A stretch of 64,000 nt of DNA. Source: Cycas panzhihuaensis. Its lineage: Eukaryota; Cycadophyta. Below, piece by piece: positions 55,043 through 64,000 of this stretch. The notes beneath the pieces are model-generated. The model did no database searches, was not told the DNA's origin, and worked only from the letters and a program-made list of their open reading frames with translations. The position numbers and the translations under genes were made by a program. The stretch spans positions 208,947,741 to 209,011,740 of the forward strand of contig CM041465.1 of assembly GCA_023213395.1 (NCBI GenBank), read 5' to 3'. Numbering within the stretch: position 1 is the first letter of the stretch; each line of letters begins with the position of its first letter.

Positions 55043-55445
55043 TTCTGCCTAGTACCTTTTTGCAGTTTCCTTGTCATTCAACAAACATCTGGCCATTTCT
55101 AAAATTGTTCTATACATCCTCTCCACTACACCATTTGACTATGTTATATAAGGAGTTGTGACCTCTCTATGGATTCCACGCAGTTTACAAAACTGAAGGA
55201 AATCTTTGGACACATATTCTCCTCCTCTATTAGAATGAGCACACTTGATTTTCTGACTGCTTTCCAATTCCAGTTCTACTTTAAATTCTTTAAAATAATC
55301 AAGTGCTTTTGACTTGCTAAACAAGAAATATACCCACGCTTTTTTAGAGAAATCATCAATGAAGGTTAGAAAGTACCATGCACTGTTTGTTAAAACTTGT
55401 GTAAAGGGACCACAAAGATCAGTATGAACCAAATCCAATTTAGTT
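55043..55445 (-). pseudogene. Copia D integrase core
   Basis: Open 55139-55438: LVHTDLCGPFTQVLTNSAWY, FLTFIDDFSKKAWVYFLFSK, CAHSNRGGEYVSKDFLQFCK (DNGGE replaced by SNRGGE, so the second catalytic Asp is lost) and REVTTPYIT. A stop then interrupts the SNGVVERMYRTI-like continuation (55080-55138). Confidence 0.87.
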
Positions 55446-55453
55446 TGTGCTCG

Positions 55454-55855
55454 TCATGTGCTTTTTGCAAAAGGAATCCTATGTTGTTTACCGATCATGC
55501 AGCTTTTACATATGAACAAATTAAAGAAAATGTCAGGCAAACCATTCACCATTCTTGAATTTTTTAATCTTTCTAACATATCATGTGAAATATGCCCATA
55601 CTTCAAGTGCCACATTTCATTAGCATTATTGCTTGCCATAGCATGTGAGTTTACATCAAATATAGGTTTAGTGGGTCCTTTGTTAGGCAACACCGGGGTT
55701 GAAAGCAACTTAAAGAGTTTGTTGCATTTTACCCCTTCAGCAATTACAATACCATTCATATTCATATCCAGAATATAACAGTGACCATTTTTATTAAATT
55801 TTGTTCTCAGTTTCTTTTCACTCAACTGAGATATTGACAAGAGATTTTTTTTCAT
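55454..55855 (-). CDS. Copia D GAG-pre-integrase domain
   Basis: 133 open codons: MKKNLLSISQLSEKKLRTKF, MWHLKYGHISHDMLERLKNS and FICKSCMIGKQHRIPFAKST, the H..H..C..C zinc domain upstream of copia integrase. The spacing HX3H and CX2C is kept. Confidence 0.87.
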   Translation of the reverse strand: MKKNLLSISQLSEKKLRTKFNKNGHCYILDMNMNGIVIAEGVKCNKLFKLLSTPVLPNKGPTKPIFDVNSHAMASNNANEMWHLKYGHISHDMLERLKNSRMVNGLPDIFFNLFICKSCMIGKQHRIPFAKST

Positions 55856-56170
55856 TCTTGGTGTAACAAGAACATTCCCTATTCGTTGAATTTTTCAATC
55901 AACTTTTATGGCTATCTGACCAATCCCTTTTATGTTAAGGGAAATGTTATATCCTAATTCCATAGGCTTATTAAGATCATATGGTTTCAAAATTTCAAAC
56001 CATTCTTCAACTCCAATCATGTGGTGGGAAGCTCTTGAATCAATGTATCAATTTTCTGTGGCACTGGAATTGGCAACTAATGCTGCTACAAAAGTGATCT
56101 CAACTTGTCCTCCATTGAATTGTGTTCTTTGCTGTAGTTGTTTGATATCTGCTTTCCTTTTTGAATCTCT
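55856..56170 (-). pseudogene. Copia D protease
   Basis: Minus strand near 56000-56045 reads IDSRASHHMIGVEEWFE. The copia protease site DSGAS has become DSRAS. A stop precedes it. Downstream NISLNIKGIGQIAIK matches the usual protease sheet. Confidence 0.8.
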
Positions 56171-57036
56171 TCTCATCTTTTGTAGCATTGATATGGGTAG
56201 TGTCCAGTTTGTCTGCAGTGATAGCAGACATCAAAAGCCTTGCAATTACTTAAAAAATGACTAGATTTGCCGCAGTTGAAGCAAACCCTAACATCACATG
56301 GGGGAGTAATTCTTCCTCTTCCTCTTCCTTCAGTCCAACGACCTCTGATGCTGGTTGGTGTTCTACCTCGCATTCTTGGATTGTATTGACCTCGTCTCTG
56401 ACCTCCTAAGTTCAGTTTGGTGACAAGTGATTCTTCTATCTCAACATCTTCTTCATACCTCTAGTTCCTTTGTTCTTGGCTAAGCATATGACCTGTAAGA
56501 ACATCAAAGGTCATGGTCGCTGTTTGTCCTCCAACTATTAATATATTGGCCATGTTGTTAAATAATTTTGGTAACTTCTTGAGTACGGGATGTATCAATT
56601 CAGTATCCATTACTTCATCTCCTGCTGCGAGGAGTGCATTTTTGACATTGGTCAGTTTGGCTATGAACTCAAAAACTATCTGGCCCTCTCTCATTCTAAG
56701 CTTATATAGTTCCTCCCTAAGAGCAACTATTCTGGCTTCATTTTTCTGACTAAACATGAAGGACATCGTTTTCCAAATTTCATGTGCGCTTTCAACACCA
56801 TCTACATAGATTAACGTAAAATCTAGCATTGAAAGTTTGAGAATAGATACAATAATGCTGTTCCTTTCTCCCCAATTCAATAGATCTACTATGTCTGTGG
56901 GTTGTTTTTCATCACCAGTGGTGATTTTTCAAGCATGCTTTGCTCTTAAGAGACCCTCAATCTTTATTTTCCAAATGCTAAAGTTCACTTCAGTCAATTT
57001 ATCGGCTTTAGGCAATGCTACAGCAGAAGAGGCCAT
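56171..57036 (-). pseudogene. gag: Copia D Gag with two zinc knuckles
   Basis: Starts at ATG 57036: MASSAVALPKADKLTEVNFS, IWKIKIEGLLRAKHA, then TGA; the same frame goes on as LNWGERNSIIVSILKLSMLD, AHEIWKTMSFMFSQKNEARI, LREELYKLRMREGQIVFEFI (copia gag core) to 56461. After a stop come an Arg/Gly-rich stretch and two knuckles, CFNCGKSSHFLSNC and CYHCRQTGHYPYQC (56173-56300). Confidence 0.87.
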
Positions 57037-57763
57037 GATTGAATGATGGAAGCACAAAAAAATATCTGAGAAACTCAGTTGCATGGTTGTACAATGTACG
57101 GAAAAGTACATATTTTTGTAAGTGGACGTATTTGGCAAAAGAGGGATTCAAATCGAAGTATTTGATGAGAGGAGTCCAGGTGTACAATTATTTTTCTCAG
57201 ATGATATCTGGTTTGATCAAAAACTGAGGTCGAAGTTCAGACTGGGAGCTAAGGCTGAATGCGAAAAATGCTTCAAACAAAAAAAAAGTCCAAATTTGCC
57301 TTTGGAATTGGTCTCAAAAGATTTGTATTAAAGAGAGGACTAGATTGATATAGGTTTTACTTGAATTAATTGAGTCGTACAGAAGAAAAGAGCAGAATTC
57401 TTTTTAAATCTGCACCTCTGAAAAATGGGTGAAAACCCCCTCAAAATGGCTTCAAATCACGTTGCGCCTTTGGAGAGAAGTGACATCTATGCTGCTGCGA
57501 CCCTATTGGTGAAATTTAGGAGCAATCTGAGCACTTTGACTTTTTATGTCTGTACAATGTATGTACGATGTTTGTATACTTGTTCTTTCGTCAAATTTGT
57601 CTTCTAAGATGACTTATGCTTTAGTTTGATTATTTTCCTTTAGTGATTTGATTATCTAGATTGAGTTTTGTCAATTTCTCTCAAAACCCTAATGAACTCC
57701 TTGTCAAAATTTAGACAAAAAATTTGATTCTTAACCAAACGGCTGTAGCCTGCTCTCATACCA
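57037..57763 (-). other. Copia D leader and primer site
   Basis: No gene. The primer site is on the minus strand at 57751-57763, TGGTATGAGAGCA, one base changed from TGGTATCAGAGC. Confidence 0.75.
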
Positions 57764-57979
57764 TATAGAAAGAACTCTCAATGCTTCATTAATGAAAATT
57801 AATCTATAAATACAATACATCTTGTACAGGACAAATGGCAACTGCTCAATGTGATCTTGCCACTTGTCACTTAGAGAGAAAAAGGGGAATTGATACGTGA
57901 CCCTCATAATGTATTTTAAATATACTTTACCTTTACAAAGTATGCTAGAAATATCCTAGATAAAACATTACTTCTAATA
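57764..57979 (-). repeat. 5' LTR of D
   Basis: Pairs with 44990-45205. Both termini are mutated: the plus-strand ends read TATAG...TAATA where the sister LTR has TGTAG...TAACA. Confidence 0.88.
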
Positions 57980-57984
57980 GAAAA
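57980..57984. repeat. Target site duplication of D (GAAAA), right copy
   Basis: Matches 44985-44989. Confidence 0.85.
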
Positions 57985-60129
57985 GTGACAAAAATAATGG
58001 GTAGATTCCAAAATCATGATCACAACAAATAGGGTATGAACAAGTCCATGGTCTAGTGGTGACAAAAGATAAGAAATCAAATGATTGGGCACCCTGTTTG
58101 AACATAAGCAAACAAGGAATGATGGTTACTCTAGGGTTTTAGACCTAAAGTCTTCGTAGGACAAAATAGGCCTAAGACAAATGTACTTATAAGGAGTAAA
58201 TTTAGAGAATAGCCTTCTAAATTTATATAGAAGTTGGTTTTTGAGAGAATAATGTTATTTTTTAGGGTTTATTTCTGAAGTTGGCCTTGAGAACCATGAA
58301 AACTAGACTAATGGAAGAAGATAGAAATGTAAAAGGAGCATAATTTTCTCATGCGGTGTCTATTTTCAAGCCATGACCACTCGATTCACATCTACTCAAG
58401 AAGATCTATACAATGAGCTAGGTGGGAAAGCTATTGCATTCAAAAACAAAGACAAAAATCTAAAAAACAAAAGTTAAATGTTAGTGAATGTTGACAAAAG
58501 AAAAATATTGCAAGGGAAGAAACAATGACTATTTTGAGCATTGATTCATTTTAAATTGTTGTACCTCCGTAACATAATCTATTATAGGAGAAATCATCAT
58601 TGTGAAAAATGCAATATGCATAATCAAACCGAACAAATGCTCAATTAGAATGCAATGTAAGACAAAATGACAAGTAAATACAAGTAATCAAATGCAACAC
58701 CAAGCATATAACAAGTAATAAATGCATGTCTAGTGTGTGAGAAAAAAATTATACCTGAGCTTCCTAGATTTTGGGTAGGGGGCCCAAAATTGAAGAAATT
58801 GTTTGCCCCATTAGTAGTGGAGTTCAGTGAAGCTTGCATAATAAAGAGTGAATGTTGTCAATGTCATATCCTACATTCGTACATACAACATTGCCAATAT
58901 TTTATATCTTGCCAAGGGTTTGTGAGAGTGATGTAGTGGGCATTGAATCCAGGATGTCTAATTTTATAGTCTTATGAGTGCAGCAAAGGTGGATAACTCA
59001 ATGCTATGGGTGTGATCTTAAGTAATCCAAGCAAGCACAAAAGAACTAAGATTTCCTTAGTCTTCTCTCATATGTGTGAGTAAAGAGTGCCATAAAAAGT
59101 GGAAATAGTAATCAGAGACTTACATTGGAAAAACAATTAGATGGATGTGGGAGAGTGCAAGAATTAGTTGGTAAGGAGAACAATGTGATAATGTAGAATC
59201 TCTATGTCTTGACAAAAATTAACTTAGGGAGTGATGTCTAAGAATGATGATTTCAATATCTCACTCCATCTAGTTATAACTCTCTTTTGTATGCATGAAT
59301 CAAGCCTATGATTCAATGAATGACAATGTGAAGTTATGTGAATTGGCCACTACTAAACCCATTGGTCAAGATGATGTATGTGTTCAATAAATGACAAAGT
59401 GAGACTTATAAAACCAATCACATTGAATTTATAGGTGTGTCGATGATATGCATGTGAGAGTAAACAAAGATTGACAATTCAACGAATGACAGGATGAAAT
59501 TCATAAGCTAATCACTCTTGAAATCATGGACTTATTGACAAATATGAGAGACCTATTTTTTCTTTCTTTTATTCCTTGTATTCTTTTATATCAATTCTTG
59601 TAATTTTTGTTTTCTATCATGTAAATCTATAGTTTAGCAAATGACTATGTGAGACTGAAAAAATCAAACCACCAATTAACCTATAGGTAATATGATAACC
59701 TTATCTAATCTAGCATAAGGAACTTGGGATATGAGAGCTACCTTTAAGTGCGAGTGAGGAGAAATCAATCACTTAAAGGATGTCTCACCAACTGCATATG
59801 CATGTGACAAAACATAAAGTCCAACATAATTGAAGTATTGTTCTATTAGACCAAACAATACAAAATTTAGGAGTGTGCCAATTAGATGTTGATTCCCAAT
59901 TTTAGTCAGACGTATTGATGATGTGTGAGATAAATACCATGGTAGGACTGAGTGGTTGAGACAATCTTATAATTGTAGGGATTATGAGAGATCACATTGG
60001 TATATGCAGTGAGAGTGAGGAATATTAAACCAATGCATGAATGTGAGCTCAGTTTATACTCGTGGCAGAGTATGTGTGAATGTGACTTACCATAGTTTAG
60101 GCTCTTTAGCAGTTAAATTTTCAGAGCTG
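57985..60129. other. Unassigned region with degenerate repeats
   Basis: No gene recognised. 59312-59700 contains four loose repeats starting near 59312, 59383, 59478 and 59633, each like TTCAATGAATGACAATGTGA. A 30-codon plus-strand start near 58373 (MTTRFTSTQEDLYNELGGKA) ends quickly in stops. Confidence 0.4.
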
Positions 60130-60290
60130 TTATTTATACTCATCATGGAGTGGGTTATAGTTCATACTCATTACAAAGCATGTTATAGTTTATACTCATC
60201 GTAGAGTAAGCCATAGTTTATACTCATTGCGAAGTGGGTCATAGTTTATACTCATTGCAGAATAGGCCATAGTTTATACTCATTCTAGAG
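60130..60290. repeat. 28-bp minisatellite, six copies
   Basis: The core ATACTCAT recurs at 60135, 60163, 60192, 60220, 60248 and 60276, a period of 28-29 bp (unit like CCATAGTTTATACTCATTGC plus 8 bases). A seventh, diverged unit may lie near 60057. Confidence 0.85.
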
Positions 60291-61205
60291 ATAATGCTCC
60301 AATGGTGGGAAATGAAGGATTTCCTCCATATATAGGAATATTAGAGTGTGGGATATCTTGCATAACAGGTTCCAAATATTGACCATAGCCAATTTGGTAT
60401 TGTGGTGGAGGGGGTTCATAAGTATGAGCAGGTTGTGGGGCACTTATATTAGGCCCACCAGGTTGAACAACTTATGTGAGAGGCTTCAAACCTTGATTGG
60501 GTGTAGGTACCCCCATTGGGTTTTGCAACAAAACTCCATGGGATGAGAAAATTGAGGAATTTGTGGAGGTTATGACCAACCATTCTCACAAGTTTGAGTA
60601 ATACCATTCCCATGAGAAAGGGGTGGAGTATTGGGTGCCCTAATGCGGTTAAATGCCATGGGATTATGTGATGTAGCTTGAACTACTTGTTTCACTAGAT
60701 CTTTGGGAAGATTCAATATTAAAGACAACATTTGAAAAAATAGATCAATATCGGTGGATATTAATGTTAAAATTCTTAAGAGTGCTTCAAGATTGATTTC
60801 CCTACTTTGAATTTGTGAGTTTTGAGTTTTGCCTTTTGTATCCACTAGTTGAGCTTGTTGATATGACAAGACCAACTATGAGATAGATGGGGCTATGAGA
60901 CAGGGAGCATTTAGAGCTTGTGTGGGTGAGATAGATGGTGACTTGGAAGTGGAAGTCTCAGAAGTGGAAGTTTGAGGACCTTTAGGGTCTATTTTGTGAA
61001 TAGATTGTGAGGGTGAGTCAACTCCAACTTTTGTCAAAGGTGGAGGAGGAGGAGAGCATGAACCAACTTCATCTTTTAAAAAAGGTGAAGCAAGAGGAGA
61101 AAGCGTTTGTTTGTCCTTAAGAACGTCTTCTATAATAGCTTGGTGAGCAAAACGATCAAGGGTATCTATAAGAAAAGTTTCAAGAGGGATTTTGGGTGAA
61201 CAATG
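60291..61205 (-). pseudogene. Unrecognised proline/serine-rich coding remnant
   Basis: The minus strand can be read for about 300 codons with one stop and one or two frameshifts. 61200-60880 gives PKIPLETFLIDTLDRFAHQA, SCSPPPPPLTKVGVDSPSQS, TSTSETSTSKSPSISPTQ; after a stop 60875-60570 gives LVDTKGKTQNSQIQSREINL, EALLRILTLISTDIDLFFQM, LNLPKDLVKQVVQATSHNP; after a shift 60540-60290 gives NPMGVPTPNQGLKPLT and PQPAHTYEPPPPQYQIGYGQ. The order (disordered, helical, Pro-rich) suits a transposon Gag-like or accessory protein, but no catalytic motif is visible. Confidence 0.45.
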
Positions 61206-61236
61206 TGTAGGAATGAGTGGATAGGAGTAGGAGACA

Positions 61237-61570
61237 TGTCATAAAGCACATGTGAAATACATAAGAGATAACAATACGACAAATGACTCACAACTCTCCA
61301 AATCTCATTAAGAAAATATGCAAGGTACAAATACATAGTTATAACTTTACACTAAGTCTAAACATAGGAGGTGGTTCAACAACTCCCATGATTTTTGGTG
61401 TGCTCAAACTGCCTCATTAATAGTTGAGCATCTTTGACTTCTAGAACCTTTGACTAAGAATCTTTTCTCACTAGAATATTCTCATCTAGAGTATTCTATG
61501 TGAGCAATTATTCTAATGAAATGAAATGAACTTAAATGGACATGTAATGAGAATGTACATTATTCCAACA
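61237..61570 (-). repeat. 3' LTR of copia G
   Basis: 334 bp resembling the E LTRs (shared TTACACTAAGTCTAAACATA, GGAGGTGGTTCAACAACTCC, TTTTGGTGTGCTCAAACT). Minus strand TGTTGGAATAATG (61570) to TTATGACA (61237). Confidence 0.75.
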
Positions 61571-62930
61571 CCCTTCTATAATGTTAAGTTCATTTCCTTA
61601 CATAAACATTAGTGTCCTAAGTCTCTCAAAATTTCTCACAACTTGAAGTCTAAGCGAGAATACAACTTGAGGGACAATACATTAACTTAACTATGCCGTG
61701 CTCCATATGTTGTCAAATAGAATGATGGTGATCTTTCACAAGCTTGAATCTGTCATGGAATCCCAATTCTTCGATAGTTGGAAGGCATTTTGTTGTAGTA
61801 AAACAACTGAAGAAGTCAATTAAGCCCAAAATGGCTTTTTAAATGCTGTGATTGCAGCTTTGCATACTGTCTTGGTGGAATAAGCTATCCACATCAAGAG
61901 ATCAACCAAAATTAGGTGCCAATGTACAATCTGTCATTGATTTGGCCTTTAACTGCTACAAGAGATCAACCAGAATCAAGAGATCTATGCACATGCTGTC
62001 ATTGATTTGGATCAACCAGAACTAAGTGTCATCCACATCTTGTCATTGAATTGACTCAACTAGAACTAAGTGGTCAATCCACATCCTGTCATTGATTATG
62101 ATCAACCAGAACTAAGTGTCATCCACATCCTGTTGTTGATTCAGCCTTTGCATTTTCCTTTACAAAGCTCCCAAAGAGGATTTCATCATCCTCATGCAGT
62201 ACATGCTAGTTGTGATTATCAATGCGTGAATATCATGTCCATTGTCCTGCTTCTCCAAATGTCGTAATCTTGGCTTACAATATCGTGCTTGATTTTATAC
62301 ACTATTGTCATTGTCCAAGACACTGTTGCTTCATAGAATTGTTAGGTGTTTTCATTAACACCACAACACTGCTATTATCATTACCATAACACAATATGCT
62401 TTAGCAATAAGCTACCCAACTCACAAATGAAAGAGTTTGCGGTAGACAAAGGTATGATAAGTATCATGTAGGTCGATAAGAGTTATATACTCTACAATTC
62501 AACTACATAAGTCACTCATCTCCTTCAGTTTCTGCACATGAAGAGAGATAGAGACAAGACATTCTTAAAGAGTAAGCAAATATCAAGACTCTAATAAATC
62601 ATTAAGAGTCATTTTGCATCATATGCAAGCAAATAAAGATGAGCAATCTTCTCATCAATCACTAGCAAATTGATGAATGCTAGTGTTCCAGGTTCCAATT
62701 CTGCAATGTCATGTCGTATGACACCATGCCGTGGTATATTGTGCCGCACCATGCTGCCTTTAATTGGATATGTTTAGGCTTCCTGTCTTCTCCTTCAACA
62801 ACTCCCATAGGTCTTTGTAAGACTGGAAAGTGTTACATAGAACTTACATTTTGTCTTAGTGAATCTAGCAAATTTTAGCTAGTAATTCACAGACATTTTA
62901 AGAAGTCTGTAATTAAGAAATCAAGGAGAA
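61571..62930 (-). pseudogene. Copia G pol and gag debris
   Basis: Scattered minus-strand matches to E in order: RNase H end just inside the LTR (61575-61780), RT pieces near 62160-62250 (around the codons equivalent to AWYSRIDEY), gag pieces near 62500-62830. Large deletions; no frame survives. 61890-62150 repeats a short unit (AACCAGAACTAAGTGTCATC / CACATCCTGTCATTGATT) about four times. Confidence 0.6.
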
Positions 62931-63834
62931 AAAAGTGTTTTAAATCACCGCAAGTATGAGTGCTACATCACTCAGTGACCGCAAGGTGAATTATACTTAA
63001 AAGAGTACAGATAATAGGTTTGAAACACCTTTTAACATACATCATTAAAGAGGAAGAAGTACATTAAAAGATCCTTTTAAAGTGCTCTAAAAAGAGGATT
63101 AAGTACTTTAAAACTCCCCTTAAAAATTCTCTCAAGTACATTGAAAAATCCCTCTAAAAATAGAGTCAATTAACTCTAAAGAGGATAAAGTATTTGAGAA
63201 AATACTTTGAAGTATTCCTTAATGAAGCCATTAAATACCTTTAAAGAAGATAAAATAAAGCTTAAAAGCTTATAATCTTCATAAGGTATTATACCGAAGA
63301 ATTATTCTTAAAGAGGATAAAATATTTTGAAAAAGTCCTCTTAAAATATTGCCACAAATGTACTTTTAAAAGAGGTTATAGTACATGACAAAGAATCCTC
63401 TTAAAGTACTTTTACATGTCACCAAAATATTCTTTTAGTGAAGCCAAAGAGAAATACATTTAATGAGGATTAATATATAGTATCAATGACAAATTAATCC
63501 TCTTAATGTATAGCTCCTAATAGATAATATTCCTCTTACAATTTTCTCTTCAAATGAAGTTATAAACATATACTTCAAAGAGAGAAATTCCTCTTCAAAT
63601 ATGACTCCAATAACTAAAATAATATTCTTCTTAAAAATTCTTTTTCAAATATCACAAATATTGAAACTAAAAAGGAATAATTCTTAAAGTCCCTTAAAAT
63701 CTTATTAAATTTAATAGCTTTAAGAAAGACCCTTTTAATTAAAAGAAGAATATGCTCTTAAATATGCTTATGTATATAACATAATGTTATGAAACATAGC
63801 ATATAGTTAAATTTTAGCAAATCTGCATTTGCGC
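62931..63834 (-). other. Copia G leader
   Basis: 62940-63000 matches the E segment just upstream of gag (ACCGCAAGTATGA, CAGTGACCGCAAGG). The rest is AT-rich with alternating CTTTAAAGAGG-like words. No gene. Confidence 0.6.
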
Positions 63835-64000
63835 TGTGAGAATGGGCATTAAGCCACATTAGTCCCAAGATCTTAAGTGAAAGCACAATACCATAAATGC
63901 ATTAAGCAAATGTAACAAAGAACTAGAAAGAATTCAAAGGAATTCACAAGACTCAAGGAGAATTTGGAGCAAGAACACAATACCCAAGATGAGGTGTTGG
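63835..64000 (-). repeat. F-like LTR, partial (window edge)
   Basis: The plus strand TGTGAGAATGGGCATTAAGCCACATTAGTCCCAAGATC (given by position, 63835-63872) is the reverse complement of the F LTR end. It continues past 64000. No primer site lies on its inner side, so it is either a solo LTR or the truncated edge of an element. Confidence 0.75.

Larger units (their letters stand above)
44990..57979 (-). mobile_element. Copia D, interrupted by copia C and a SINE
   Basis: Two 216-bp LTRs (about 8% different by hand) with the GAAAA duplication delimit a minus-strand copia element. Its own sequence is 44990-45409 plus 52571-57979, less the SINE at 54518-54766. Distinct from the A/C/F and B/E/G families; gag has two zinc knuckles. 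Confidence 0.9.

Noticed and set aside
1-64000. A novel multi-gene system (defence, biosynthetic or similar)
   Set aside because: All recognisable coding sequence belongs to retrotransposons apart from isomerase fragments and three exons; no cluster of co-oriented host genes exists here.

Overview
This window is plant nuclear DNA, almost entirely nested and decayed LTR retrotransposons, with one short stretch that looks like a host gene. Evidence for a plant: Ty1/copia polyproteins (order protease, integrase, reverse transcriptase, RNase H), Ty3/gypsy elements including a chromodomain-bearing one, primer sites of the TGGTATCAGAGC (initiator-Met tRNA) type, a tRNA-derived SINE, and fragments of a plant-type protein disulfide isomerase. 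The old, deeply nested repeat load suggests a large seed-plant genome; a gymnosperm is possible but the sequence does not prove it. I see no prokaryotic genes, CRISPR, rRNA or intact tRNA.

Layout. 1-3271 (-): 5' part of a Ty3/gypsy element (G1: LTR, primer site, gag, four zinc knuckles, start of protease), inserted in opposite orientation into a relative, G2 (3272-5919, +). 5920-9890 (-): copia A with its 3' LTR but no 5' end, fused to a truncated 5' LTR of copia B (9891-13282, +). 13283-15201: gypsy gag remnant and unassigned DNA. 15202-31074 (-): a split LTR element H/I, interrupted by chromovirus J (15930-21454, TSD ATTAA) and by copia F (23268-30629, +, TSD GTCAC); its interior carries a protein disulfide isomerase fragment. 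31075-33803: microsatellite, LTR-like debris and a second isomerase fragment. 33804-34494 (+): three consecutive putative host exons with good splice sites. 35974-41710 (-): copia E (TSD AGCTT), sitting in the 5' region of gypsy remnant L (about 35650-43650, +). 44990-57979 (-): copia D (TSD GAAAA), interrupted by copia C (45410-52570, +) and by a 249-bp SINE with a 17-bp TSD. 57985-61236: unassigned DNA, a 28-bp minisatellite and a proline-rich minus-strand remnant. 61237-63834 (-): decayed copia G, then part of an F-like LTR at the window end.

Relations. A, C and F are one copia family; B, E and G a second; D a third. Hand comparison of LTR pairs gives about 8% difference for J and D, 5% for E, 2.5% for C and under 1% for F, which fits the nesting order. 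No element has an intact polyprotein. The oddest signal lies inside F: 157 bp without any G directly followed by 121 bp without any C, where nearly every G, then nearly every C, of the homologous copies has been swapped for the other. This is either a consensus artefact or a very unusual strand-switching mutation cluster. Also notable are an LTR hairpin with compensatory changes between families, the isomerase fragment inside an LTR element, and the host-like exons.
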